From Spinactinospora alkalitolerans (lineage in GTDB: Bacteria; Actinomycetota; Actinomycetes; Streptosporangiales; Streptosporangiaceae), in the NCBI RefSeq assembly GCF_013408795.1, contig NZ_JACCCC010000001.1, positions 5,146,001 to 5,210,000 on the forward strand: 64,000 nt of DNA. The letters are read 5' to 3'. The number at the start of each line of letters is the position of its first letter. Within the stretch, counting starts at the first letter, position 1. Below, in pieces: positions 35,271-43,585 of the stretch. The notes below the pieces were generated by a model. That model had not been told where the DNA came from, ran no database searches, and saw nothing but the letters and a program-made list of their open reading frames with translations. The position numbers and the translations under genes were made by a program.

Positions 35271-36545
35271 TCACCGCCCGGCGGCCACCGATGCGCGGGC
35301 CAGGGCGGGGGTCAGGGGCAGGCAGGCCAGCACGCCCACGGCGGTGATCAGGAACGCCGGGCCGTAGCCGAGGTACTGCACGATCACGCCCAGGCCGAGC
35401 GCGCCGACCCCCGTCCCCGCGTCGTAGCCGATGTTCCACGCCGCGCTCGCGGTGCCGTATCCCGGCGGGCCGCCGCGGTGGAACATGACGACGATGGTGT
35501 CGTTCTGCGCGCCGCCGAACCCGGCGCCGAACAGCGCCGCACCGGCGACGGCCAGGACCGCGCCGAACAGGCCCGGCCCGTCCCAGTCGGCGGCGGCCGG
35601 CCACACCGCCGCGCCCAGCAGTGCGATGCCCGCTCCGGCGGCCACCACGCTCGGGACCAGCAGCGTCGGACGCCCGTACCGGTCGCTGACCGTCCCGGCG
35701 ATCCCCCTGAAGAGCACCGACATGGCCCCGTAGCCGAGCAGCGCGGCGGTGACGACCCACGGGGCGTGCTCCAGCGGGATGGCCAGGAAGGTGACGATGC
35801 CGCTGGAGGCGACGGCGAGCACGAGCATGACGAGCAGCGGGGTGGCCAGGACCAGCCACAGCCGGAGCCCCGCGGGCCAGGTCAGAGCCCTCTCGCCGCC
35901 CTCGCCGCGCTTCTCGCGCGCCGGAGCCGCCATCGCGTCGCCCGCGACGAGCGTCACCCCGGCGGCCGCGATCGCACCGATCATCGGACCAATTCCGGCA
36001 ATCCAGAACACCACGGGGAAGCCGACGTTGAGCGCCAGCCACACCCCCGTCGACAGGAACACCAGGTTGGGCAGGCCCACGGCGAGCCCGTAGTAACCGG
36101 ACGCGCGGCCGATCTGGCCGGGCGGCACCAGCCGCACCGCCAGGGCCGCGCCCACGACGCTGACCATGCCGAACCCCACGCCGCGCACGGCCGAGACCGC
36201 GATCAGGGGGCCGAGGTCGGCGGTGAGGATGAACAGCGGGGCCGGCAGGCCGAGCAGCAGCGAGCCGGCCACCATCGTCCAGCGGTACCCGCCGCGTTCC
36301 AGCAGCCACGGCATCGCCAACTGGGTGAGGACCGTGGTCAGCATGAACACGGAGGTCGTGGAGCCGGCCCCGATCTCGCCGGCGCCACCGCGGGACGCCC
36401 ACAACGGCACCAGCGGCAGCAGCAGGACGTATCCGCAGAAGGATCCGACCGTGGCCACGACGAGCAGCCGGAAGGCCCGGCCGTGCAGCCCCAGGTGCCG
36501 CTGCGAGGCAACCGGTTCCGGTCCGTCTGCTGAGGAAATGCGCAT
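35271..36545 (-). CDS. MFS transporter
   Basis: 424 residues with twelve predicted transmembrane segments in two halves joined by a charged loop near the middle (APAREKRGEGGERALTW). The intracellular loop motif SDRYGRPTLLV (GxxSDRxGRR-like) is in the second half and VRGVGFGMVSVVGAAL in the first. It is most like drug/sugar efflux MFS proteins; the substrate is unknown. ATG 36545 is preceded by AAAGGGG. No regulator is adjacent. Confidence 0.87.
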   Translation of the reverse strand: MRISSADGPEPVASQRHLGLHGRAFRLLVVATVGSFCGYVLLLPLVPLWASRGGAGEIGAGSTTSVFMLTTVLTQLAMPWLLERGGYRWTMVAGSLLLGLPAPLFILTADLGPLIAVSAVRGVGFGMVSVVGAALAVRLVPPGQIGRASGYYGLAVGLPNLVFLSTGVWLALNVGFPVVFWIAGIGPMIGAIAAAGVTLVAGDAMAAPAREKRGEGGERALTWPAGLRLWLVLATPLLVMLVLAVASSGIVTFLAIPLEHAPWVVTAALLGYGAMSVLFRGIAGTVSDRYGRPTLLVPSVVAAGAGIALLGAAVWPAAADWDGPGLFGAVLAVAGAALFGAGFGGAQNDTIVVMFHRGGPPGYGTASAAWNIGYDAGTGVGALGLGVIVQYLGYGPAFLITAVGVLACLPLTPALARASVAAGR

Positions 36546-36583
36546 GATCCCCTTTGTAACGCAGATCGGGCGCGCGCCGCGCC

Positions 36584-37378
36584 TCAGCCCTCCGCCCGCG
36601 CCCCCATGCGGCCGGTCAGCCAGTCGGCCAGGCGGTCGGCCCGCTCGGGGGTCATGGCGCGCTCGGCGTGGCCCATCCCCGGCTCGATCCACAGCTCCTT
36701 GGGCTCCCCCGCGGCCTCGTGGATGCGGTGGGCGTGCTCGACGGGGAAGTAGGCGTCGGCGTCGCCGTGCACGACCAGCAGCGGGGTGGGGGCGATGTCG
36801 GCGGCGGCCTCGGTGGGGTCGGGCGGCACCGCCTCCCAGTGCCGGTCGATGACCCTGACGTTGCGGGCCAGGCGCAGGAAGAGCCGGCCCACCGCCTGCT
36901 CCACGCCGAAGTGCAGCAGCCGCATGCGGGAGGTGCCGCGGTAGAACCAGCGGCCGGGCCCGCTCACGGCGGCCACCGCGCCGACCCCGCCGAACATGGC
37001 GGCGTGCCGGATGACCACGGCGGCCCCCATGGAGAAGCCGACGGTGGCGATGCCGGTGTAGCCGAGCCCGCGCAGGTGCGCGACCGCTGCCTCCAGGTCG
37101 AGGACCTCCTGGTCGCCCACCGTGCACTCACCGGTGGACTCGTGGTGGCCCCGGAAGTCGAAGAGCATGACGTCGCCGGCCGCCAGCAGCCGGCGCGCGA
37201 TCATCCGGGTCCCGGGACTGCGCCAGGTGCCGGTGAAGCCGTTGGCGACGACGACGGCGGTGGTGCGCGTCCCGGACCCGCGCATCAGCACCGAGTCGAT
37301 GTGGACGCCGTCGGATGTGGTCAGTCGGTTGCGGTGGGGCTGGGCCTGCGGCACGGGATCGGGCAAGACATCGGACAC
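36584..37378 (-). CDS. alpha/beta hydrolase
   Basis: About 264 residues. The nucleophile elbow is GFSMGAAV, the catalytic acid is likely in VVHGDADAYFP and the His in GMGHAERAM; FDFRGHHESTG is a typical cap/lid strand. It is probably a carboxylesterase or acyl hydrolase of BAAT/dienelactone-like shape. The start is uncertain: GTG 37378 sits only 1 nt from a GGAGG; GTG 37354 is an alternative. It lies 38 bp after the MFS start in the same direction and may be its operon partner. Confidence 0.82.
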   Translation of the reverse strand: MSDVLPDPVPQAQPHRNRLTTSDGVHIDSVLMRGSGTRTTAVVVANGFTGTWRSPGTRMIARRLLAAGDVMLFDFRGHHESTGECTVGDQEVLDLEAAVAHLRGLGYTGIATVGFSMGAAVVIRHAAMFGGVGAVAAVSGPGRWFYRGTSRMRLLHFGVEQAVGRLFLRLARNVRVIDRHWEAVPPDPTEAAADIAPTPLLVVHGDADAYFPVEHAHRIHEAAGEPKELWIEPGMGHAERAMTPERADRLADWLTGRMGARAEG

Positions 37379-37532
37379 CCCTCCATCGTGCCCGACCGCC
37401 TCCGGCGGGCGCGCGGGTGCGTCCCCGTGTCCGGGAGGTCGTGCGGGCACCACCCGGTGTCCTGCGGCGACCCCGCCGACTTCGGAGTCGAGCCGCGACC
37501 TCGGCCACCGGCCGAGACCTCCGGGAGCGGGC

Positions 37533-38285
37533 CTACAGCTCGGAGTTCCGGTGCCGGCGGCCGGTGCCGGTGAGCAGCAGCGCGCGCATGTCCAGGGCGA
37601 TGTGCAGGACGATCGGGACCAGCAGGCTCCCGGTGCCCAGGTAGAGCACCATCAGCAGCGCGCCGAGCACACCGGGGCCGACGAGGCCCCACCACCCCTG
37701 GTACAGGTGGGCCAGCGCGAACAGCAGGCAGGACAGCACCGCGGCCGCCCACACCGGCAGACCGAGGCTCACGCCGAAGGCGACAAGCAGGCCCCGGTAG
37801 AGCAGCTCCTCGCAGACGCCGGCCGTGACGGCCAGCCCGGCGCCGAGTCGGCGCTCCGTGCGCGAACGGGGGGCGAGCGTGGTGATCACGTGCCCGCCGG
37901 GGGTGACCTTCGGCTCGCTCCCGCGCCGCGGCCCGCCGCGGCCGCGCGTCAGCAGCCACACCGCGAGCGCCGCCACCGCGAACCCGGCGACCGCGCCGAG
38001 TAAGGGCAGCCACGCGTCGGGCGGCCGCAGGCCGAGGTGGCCCGGGTCCAGCCCCGGCGAGAGCACCAGGATCACCACGATGACCGCGGTCCAGGCCCAC
38101 TGGACCCCGATCGTCAGCGCGTAGAACCGGCTGAGCGCGCGCGGGTCGGAATGCCGTCTGCGCTCCAGCCACGCGAACGCGCGCCGACCCAGCAGCGGTT
38201 CGCCCACGGCGGCGTAGGCCAGCAGCACGATCCCGAGGACCGTCGCGGCGAAACTGAACTGGGGAAGGCTCTCAGACCATGGCAC
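37533..38285 (-). CDS. CPBP-family intramembrane glutamic protease
   Basis: 250 residues with about seven membrane segments. The Abi/CPBP motifs are present: EELLYRG (Glu159-Glu160), FALAHLYQG and HIALDM. This family includes Rce1-like intramembrane proteases and bacteriocin-immunity proteins; the substrate is unknown. GTG 38285 lacks a Shine-Dalgarno but TAGGCT lies exactly 7 nt upstream, indicating a leaderless message. Confidence 0.85.
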   Translation of the reverse strand: MPWSESLPQFSFAATVLGIVLLAYAAVGEPLLGRRAFAWLERRRHSDPRALSRFYALTIGVQWAWTAVIVVILVLSPGLDPGHLGLRPPDAWLPLLGAVAGFAVAALAVWLLTRGRGGPRRGSEPKVTPGGHVITTLAPRSRTERRLGAGLAVTAGVCEELLYRGLLVAFGVSLGLPVWAAAVLSCLLFALAHLYQGWWGLVGPGVLGALLMVLYLGTGSLLVPIVLHIALDMRALLLTGTGRRHRNSEL

Positions 38286-38292
38286 GGGGCAC

Positions 38293-38298
38293 AGCCTA
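38293..38298 (-). promoter_or_regulatory. -10 box of leaderless CPBP transcript
   Basis: On the minus strand TAGGCT, 7 nt, then GTG 38285. Confidence 0.45.
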
Positions 38299-38551
38299 GG
38301 AGATTCCCGCGGTCCTTCCGGCCGGATCCGGCCCGGTCGCGTGCCGCCCGCCCGAACAGGCGCCGCGCACTCCCCGGTCCCCGGCCCGGAGGATCACCGG
38401 CCCGAAGGGGGACCCGGCCCGCTCCTCAACCCCCGCCCCGGCGTGTCGGCGTCCCGCCTCTTGTGATATTGCGCATCCGGGGCGACCGTAGAGAGTGCCC
38501 CGCATCACATCCGGGGCGGGGCACCGGCGTCATCCCATGGGAGTGATGAGC

Positions 38552-40708
38552 ATGGCGGACAAATCCGGCCCAGCGGCCGCCGGCAGGGCACCGAAGGCCG
38601 ACCGGCCCCAGGACATTCGCAACGTGGTGCTGGTCGGCCATTCAGGAGCAGGCAAGACGACACTGGTCGAGGCGCTGCTGCTGGCCGGCGGCGCGACGAC
38701 CCGCGCAGGCCGGGTCGAGGAGGGCACCACCGTCAGCGACCACGACGAGGTGGAGGTCAGGCAGAAGCGGTCGGTGAACCTCACCGTCGCGCCCATCCAG
38801 GTCGGTGACGTCAAGATCAATCTGCTGGACACGCCCGGTTACGCCGACTTCGTGGGTGATCTGCGCGCCGGGCTGCGCGCGGCCGACGCCGCGCTCTTCG
38901 TCGTCTCGGCCCTGGAGGGGATCGACGGCCGCACCCAGATGCTGTGGGAGGAGTGCGCGGCGCTGGGCATGCCGCGCGCCGTCGCCATCACCAAGATCGA
39001 CCACCACCGCGCCGACTTCTTCGACGTGGTCGAGCAGTGCCAGGCGGCGTTCGGCGAGGGCGTCATGCCGGCCTACTTCCCGGTGACCGAGGGCGAGGGG
39101 GACGAGCGGACGGCGCGCGGGCTGGTGGGACTGCTCTCGCAGCGCTACTACGACCACTCCGGCGGCGAGCGCGCCGAGGCCGCGCTGCCCGAGGAGGCCG
39201 CGGACCGGATGGGGGCGCTGCGCGAGGCGCTGATCGAGGGCGTGATCCAGGAGAGCGAGGACGAGACGCTCATGGACCGCTACATGGAGGGCGAGGAACT
39301 CGACCCCGCGATGCTCATCGCCGACCTGGAGGCGGCCGTGGTGCGCGGCGGCTTCCACCCCGTGCTCGCCATCTCCGCCGCCAGCGGCGTGGGCGTCGCC
39401 GAACTCCTGGAGGAGCTGCCGCGCGCCTGCCCCAGCCCCACCGAGCGGCCGATCCCGCCGGTGACCACGGTCTCCGACAAGCCGGTCGAGGACCTGTCCT
39501 GCGATCCCGACGGCCCTTTGCTGGCCGAGGTGGTCAAGACGGTCAGCGACCCCTACGTCGGCCGGGTGAGCCTGGTCCGGGTGTTCTCCGGGACGCTGCG
39601 GCCCGACGACACGGTGCACGTGTGCGGGCACGGCCTGGCCGAACGCGGCCACGAGGACCACGACGTCGACGAGCGCGTCGGCCCGCTGTCGGTCCCGCTG
39701 GGCAAGCAGGCCCGGCCGGCCGGCGAGATCATCGCCGGCGACATCTGCGCGGTGGCCAAGCTGACCCGGGCCGAGACCGGCGACACGCTCTCGGACCGCG
39801 AGCGCCCGCTGCGCATGCCGCCGTGGACGTTCCCCGACCCGCTGCTGCCGGTGGCGCTGCGGGCCGCGCACAAGGCCGACGAGGACAAGCTCGCCCAGGC
39901 GATCTCCCGGCTGGTGACGGAGGACGTCACGCTGCGGGTGGAGGTCAACCCCGAAACCCACCAGATGGTGCTGTGGTGCATGGGCGAGGCCCATCTGGAC
40001 GTGGCTCTGGACCGGCTCGCCAACCGCTACGGCGTCGCCGTGGAGACCGGGGAGGTGCGCATTCCATTGCGGGAGACCTTCGCCGTGCCGGCCCAGGGCA
40101 TGGGGCGCAACGTCAAGCAGAGCGGCGGGCACGGCGAGTACGGCATCTGCCGCATCAAGGTCGAGCCGCTGCCGTCGGGCTCCGGCCTGGAGTTCGTCGA
40201 CAAGGTCGTCGGCGGCGTGGTGCCGCGCCAGTACATCCCGTCGGTGGAGAAGGGCGTCCGCGCCCAGATGGAGCAGGGCGTGCTGGCCGGGTACCCGGTG
40301 GTCGACATCCGGGTGACGCTCTACGACGGCAAGGCGCACTCCGTGGACTCCTCCGACATGGCGTTCCAGAAGGCCGGCAGGCTCGCGCTGAAGGACGCCG
40401 CCGCCGCGTCGCAGGTCGCGATGTTGGAGCCGGTCGACGAACTGTCGGTCCTGGTGGCCGAGGAGTACATGGGCGCGGTGATGAGCGACCTGTCCGCACG
40501 CCGCGGCCGGGTCATCGGCACCGAGGCCGTGCCGGGCGGGCGCACCCTGATCAAGGCCGAGATCCCGCAACTGGAGATCGGCCGGTACGCGATCGACCTG
40601 CGTTCGGTCTCCCACGGCACGGGCACCTTCGACCGCCGCTACCTGCGCCACGAGCCGCTCCCGGCGCACCTGGCGGACCGGTACCTGAGCGCGACCGCCG
40701 ATTCGTGA
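38552..40708 (+). CDS. elongation factor G-like GTPase (EF-G2 type)
   Basis: A 718-residue translational GTPase with the five-domain length of EF-G. G1 is GHSGAGKT (29-36), G3 is DTPGYADF (93-100), G4 is TKID (147-150, instead of NKxD). The switch I region NLTVAP departs from the GITI of true EF-G. Later parts (GGHGEYGICRIKVEPL, GRVIGTE) match domains IV and V. Actinobacteria carry such an EF-G paralogue besides FusA; the mycobacterial one binds GTP but is reported not to support translocation. I take ATG 38552 (8 nt after GGGAG) over ATG 38537 or 38546. Confidence 0.88.
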   Translation: MADKSGPAAAGRAPKADRPQDIRNVVLVGHSGAGKTTLVEALLLAGGATTRAGRVEEGTTVSDHDEVEVRQKRSVNLTVAPIQVGDVKINLLDTPGYADFVGDLRAGLRAADAALFVVSALEGIDGRTQMLWEECAALGMPRAVAITKIDHHRADFFDVVEQCQAAFGEGVMPAYFPVTEGEGDERTARGLVGLLSQRYYDHSGGERAEAALPEEAADRMGALREALIEGVIQESEDETLMDRYMEGEELDPAMLIADLEAAVVRGGFHPVLAISAASGVGVAELLEELPRACPSPTERPIPPVTTVSDKPVEDLSCDPDGPLLAEVVKTVSDPYVGRVSLVRVFSGTLRPDDTVHVCGHGLAERGHEDHDVDERVGPLSVPLGKQARPAGEIIAGDICAVAKLTRAETGDTLSDRERPLRMPPWTFPDPLLPVALRAAHKADEDKLAQAISRLVTEDVTLRVEVNPETHQMVLWCMGEAHLDVALDRLANRYGVAVETGEVRIPLRETFAVPAQGMGRNVKQSGGHGEYGICRIKVEPLPSGSGLEFVDKVVGGVVPRQYIPSVEKGVRAQMEQGVLAGYPVVDIRVTLYDGKAHSVDSSDMAFQKAGRLALKDAAAASQVAMLEPVDELSVLVAEEYMGAVMSDLSARRGRVIGTEAVPGGRTLIKAEIPQLEIGRYAIDLRSVSHGTGTFDRRYLRHEPLPAHLADRYLSATADS

Positions 40709-40725
40709 CCGGCCGCGGCCGCGGG

Positions 40726-40782
40726 GCGTGGGCCGCGCCGGCGGCGCGGCCCACGCGCGCCCGGGAGGCGGCGCCTCCCGGG
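40726..40782. terminator. double hairpin between convergent genes
   Basis: A perfect 14-bp stem with 3-nt loop (40726-40739 pairing with 40743-40756, starting GCGTGGGCCGCGCC) is followed by CCCGGGAGGC-ggc-GCCTCCCGGG (40760-40782), which touches the stop of the minus-strand gene. Together they fill the 74-bp gap and should terminate transcription both ways. Confidence 0.75.
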
Positions 40783-41601
40783 TCAGCCGCGCACGGCCGC
40801 CGCGATCTCCTCCGCCAGCTCCGGGGTCGCGGCGACAATGCCGGACCAGCGGCGGCTCAGGTCCGGATCGATCTCCAGGGGGCGGCCGAAGGCGTCCAGC
40901 ACGGCCCCGCCGGCCGCGGGGACGGTCAGCATCGCCGCGGCCAGGTCGACGATGCGGTGCACGTCGCCGCCGACGTCGGCGAAGGCGTCGATGGAGCCTT
41001 CGGCGACCAGCACCGCCTCCAGGCAGGTGGTGGACAGGATCCGGATGCGCTCCGCGCGCTCGACGACCCGCCACCAGACGTCGCGGGCGTGCGGTCCGGG
41101 CCGCAGCACGCTGATCGCCGCGCCGTCGAGCCGGGTGCGGCCGGAGGTGCGGTAGGGCACCGGCTCCCCCGCCACCGCGCGCCAGACCCGACCGGTGTCC
41201 AGCCAGCAGGTCAGCGCCTCGACCGGGCGGCCGTCGTCGGTGACGACCCCGGCGAAGCAGGACAGCGGCACCCCGGAGGCGGCGTTGGCCGAACCGTCGA
41301 CGGGATCGGTGACGAGGGTCAGGGCCGAGCCGTTGTCGATGAACCCGGCCTCCTCGCTGAGCAGGTTGACGCCGTGCGTCCGCGCGGCGTCGGCGATGGC
41401 CTCCTCGACGATCTCGTCGACGAGCATGGTCGGCGTGCCGTCGGCGCCCGTGCCGCGTGTCTCGGCCAGTTCCGTCCGGGTGTGTCGGCGGCGCGCGCGG
41501 TCGTATGCCCCGGCCGCGCCGAGCGCCGCGGCCGCGAGCGCCGGGTGGGTGCCGGTCGGCAGGTCCGGCTCGGGAACGGGCCAGGGGATGTGGGTCGTCA
41601 C
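40783..41601 (-). CDS. inositol monophosphatase-family protein
   Basis: 272 residues of the Mg-dependent FIG superfamily: LLSEEAG (about 80-86), DPVDGSANA (99-107, Asp99 and Asp102 metal ligands) and GDVHRIVDLAAAMLTVPAAGG near the C-terminus. The last motif normally reads WDxAAG; here the Trp-Asp is shifted but an Asp is kept. It could dephosphorylate inositol, fructose-bisphosphate, histidinol or PAP. GTG 41601 has AAAGG about 10 nt upstream. Confidence 0.85.
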   Translation of the reverse strand: MTTHIPWPVPEPDLPTGTHPALAAAALGAAGAYDRARRRHTRTELAETRGTGADGTPTMLVDEIVEEAIADAARTHGVNLLSEEAGFIDNGSALTLVTDPVDGSANAASGVPLSCFAGVVTDDGRPVEALTCWLDTGRVWRAVAGEPVPYRTSGRTRLDGAAISVLRPGPHARDVWWRVVERAERIRILSTTCLEAVLVAEGSIDAFADVGGDVHRIVDLAAAMLTVPAAGGAVLDAFGRPLEIDPDLSRRWSGIVAATPELAEEIAAAVRG

Positions 41602-41710
41602 GGTGCTGCGCCTTTCGGTCGTCGGTCGCCTCGGTCACAAGGCCCCGCGGTGTCGGTGGCCCCGCGGTGACATCTATGAGATGGCACCACCGGATGAATG
41701 CCCGCCGTCT

Positions 41711-41716
41711 TACGAT
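41711..41716 (+). promoter_or_regulatory. -10 box of likely leaderless transcript
   Basis: TACGAT, 6 nt, then ATG 41723, with no Shine-Dalgarno. Confidence 0.45.
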
Positions 41717-41722
41717 GCGCAC

Positions 41723-42661
41723 ATGTCGATCGATACCCTTCGCCTGGACCGAATCGAAGCCGCCTCTCGCCTTATTGATCCGGTTTTCCGTAATACGCCG
41801 CAGATAACCGACGATTCACTGTCCCGGGAACTGGGGCACGAAACGATCCTCAAAATCGAGACGCTCAATCCGCTCCGGTCCTTCAAGGGCCGCGGCGCCG
41901 ACTTCCTGCTGCGCGACACCCGGGAGACCCGATCGGTCGTGTGCGCGTCGGCGGGCAACTTCGGCCGGGCCATGGCCTACGTGGCGCGGCGGCGCGGGCT
42001 GTCGGTGCGGGTGTTCGCCGCGACCACGGCCAACCCCGCCAAGGTGGCCCGGATGCGCGAACTGGGCGCGCGCGTCGTCCTCGAAGGCGCCGACTTCGAC
42101 GCGGCCAAGAAGGCGGCGTTCGACTACGCCGGGGAGCGCGAGAACTGCGTCTTCGTGGAGGACGGCCGTGAGCCGCAGCTCGCCGAGGGCGCCGGCACGA
42201 TCGGGGTGGAACTGGCGCCGCTGCGGCCGGACGCGGTGCTGGTCCCGGTCGGCAACGGCGCGCTCGTCTCCGGGATCGGCCGCTGGCTCAAGACCTACTC
42301 CCCCGCCACCCGGGTCATCGGCGTCGTGGCGGCGGGGGCGCCGGCCATGGCGCACAGTTGGCGCTCCGGGACGCCGGTGTCAACGCCGGACGTGCACACC
42401 TCCGCCGACGGCATCGCGGTGCGGCTGCCCGTGCCCGAGGCCGTGGAGTGGATGGGCGAGGTCGTCGACGACATGGTGCTGGTCGAGGAGGAGGAGATCT
42501 TCGCGGCGCTGCGCCTGCTGCGCGACCTCATGGGCCTGATCGTCGAGCCCGCCGCCGCGGTCGGCATCGCCGCGCTGGCCCGCCACGAAATCCCCGGCGC
42601 CCGCGTCGCCACCATCCTGACCGGCAACAACTTCGCCCCCGACCTGGTGAAGTCGCTCTAG
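41723..42661 (+). CDS. PLP-dependent threonine/serine dehydratase-like enzyme
   Basis: 312 residues of the fold-type II PLP family. Lys55 in PLRSFKGRGADF binds PLP, ASAGNFGRAMAYVARRRG (about 75-92) is the substrate/phosphate-side SxGN loop, and VLVPVGNGALVSGIG is the glycine-rich phosphate-binding loop. No regulatory ACT domain. It likely deaminates threonine or serine, or acts as a racemase or diaminopropionate lyase-like enzyme. The C-terminal IVEPAAAVGIAAL fits dehydratases. It is transcribed divergently from the IMPase-like gene from a probable leaderless start. Confidence 0.87.
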   Translation: MSIDTLRLDRIEAASRLIDPVFRNTPQITDDSLSRELGHETILKIETLNPLRSFKGRGADFLLRDTRETRSVVCASAGNFGRAMAYVARRRGLSVRVFAATTANPAKVARMRELGARVVLEGADFDAAKKAAFDYAGERENCVFVEDGREPQLAEGAGTIGVELAPLRPDAVLVPVGNGALVSGIGRWLKTYSPATRVIGVVAAGAPAMAHSWRSGTPVSTPDVHTSADGIAVRLPVPEAVEWMGEVVDDMVLVEEEEIFAALRLLRDLMGLIVEPAAAVGIAALARHEIPGARVATILTGNNFAPDLVKSL

Positions 42662-42693
42662 TGGACCGGGCCACCCGCCCCGTCTCCACGGGC

Positions 42694-43491
42694 TCACAGG
42701 ACGCGGCCGGGGGTGTCGCGATCGCGCAGGGCGGCGAAGCGCCAGGTGTTGATCGGGTGGCTGGACAGGAAGTTCACCAGCATGACGAAGAATCCCTGGT
42801 CGGTGCGGGCCCGCGCGGCGATGTCGTCGAAGTCCACGGACTCGTAGAGGTACTTGCCGGCCGCGAGCACGCGCAGGCCGGTCACGCCCTCGGGGCAGAA
42901 CTCGTAGGCGTGGTTGTCGGCCGTGTACTCCTGGGCCCGGCTGAGCGTGCTGCCGATCCCGGGGATGATGTTGGCGATGGAGATGCCCAACTGCCGCCAG
43001 AACGAGCTGTGCCCGGCGGCGATGTGGCCCACCTCGTGGCCGATCACGAAACGCAGCGCGTCGGGGTCGGCCAGCTTGCCGCCGATCTCGAACAGGTCGC
43101 TGTTGATCGCGACGTAGCGGCGGAACCCGTGCCCCGAGGCGAACGCGTTGATCCGGCCGTTGCCGAGCACCACATAGGCGTCGGGCACGCGCGGCAGATC
43201 GAACGCCCGCGCCGCGTCGGCGACCATCCGGTGCGCGTCGGGGAACTGCGTCTCGCTGATGCGCACCCCGTTGACCCGCTGCGAGGCGTAGAGCTGCCCG
43301 CGGACGAAGAACACCAGCGCGGGCACGCCGAGCAGCAGCAGCGGCTGTCCGGTGTCGCCGGCGACGGCCCGGTTGGCCGCTCCCACCAGCGTGAGCAGGG
43401 TGACCGCGACGCACACCCCCAGGAGCAGGTTCTCCCGGGGATGCCTCAGGGTCCGCCGCCGTCGGCCGCTCCCCCAACGCAAGATGACCAT
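42694..43491 (-). CDS. M48-family membrane metalloprotease
   Basis: 265 residues. Two N-terminal transmembrane helices (about 21-42 and 49-65) anchor a catalytic domain with HEVGH (His152, Glu153, His156) and the third ligand Glu188 in AQEYTADNHA. This is the HtpX/Ste24 arrangement, active on membrane or misfolded proteins. It is convergent with the PLP enzyme, 32 bp away. No Shine-Dalgarno is evident before ATG 43491. Confidence 0.87.
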   Translation of the reverse strand: MVILRWGSGRRRRTLRHPRENLLLGVCVAVTLLTLVGAANRAVAGDTGQPLLLLGVPALVFFVRGQLYASQRVNGVRISETQFPDAHRMVADAARAFDLPRVPDAYVVLGNGRINAFASGHGFRRYVAINSDLFEIGGKLADPDALRFVIGHEVGHIAAGHSSFWRQLGISIANIIPGIGSTLSRAQEYTADNHAYEFCPEGVTGLRVLAAGKYLYESVDFDDIAARARTDQGFFVMLVNFLSSHPINTWRFAALRDRDTPGRVL

Positions 43492-43585
43492 GGGGCCATT
43501 CTCTGCGGCGGAGGGTCGGGTTTTCAGCGGTGCCGCACCCGGGTGAGGCGATTGTCGCCCTGGCGACCGGTTCGGCCGGATCCGG

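Noticed and set aside
38642-41722. 1026-codon minus-strand frame across the EF-G-like and IMPase genes
   Set aside because: Shadow frame; the plus-strand GTPase motifs and the separate minus-strand IMPase frame explain the region.
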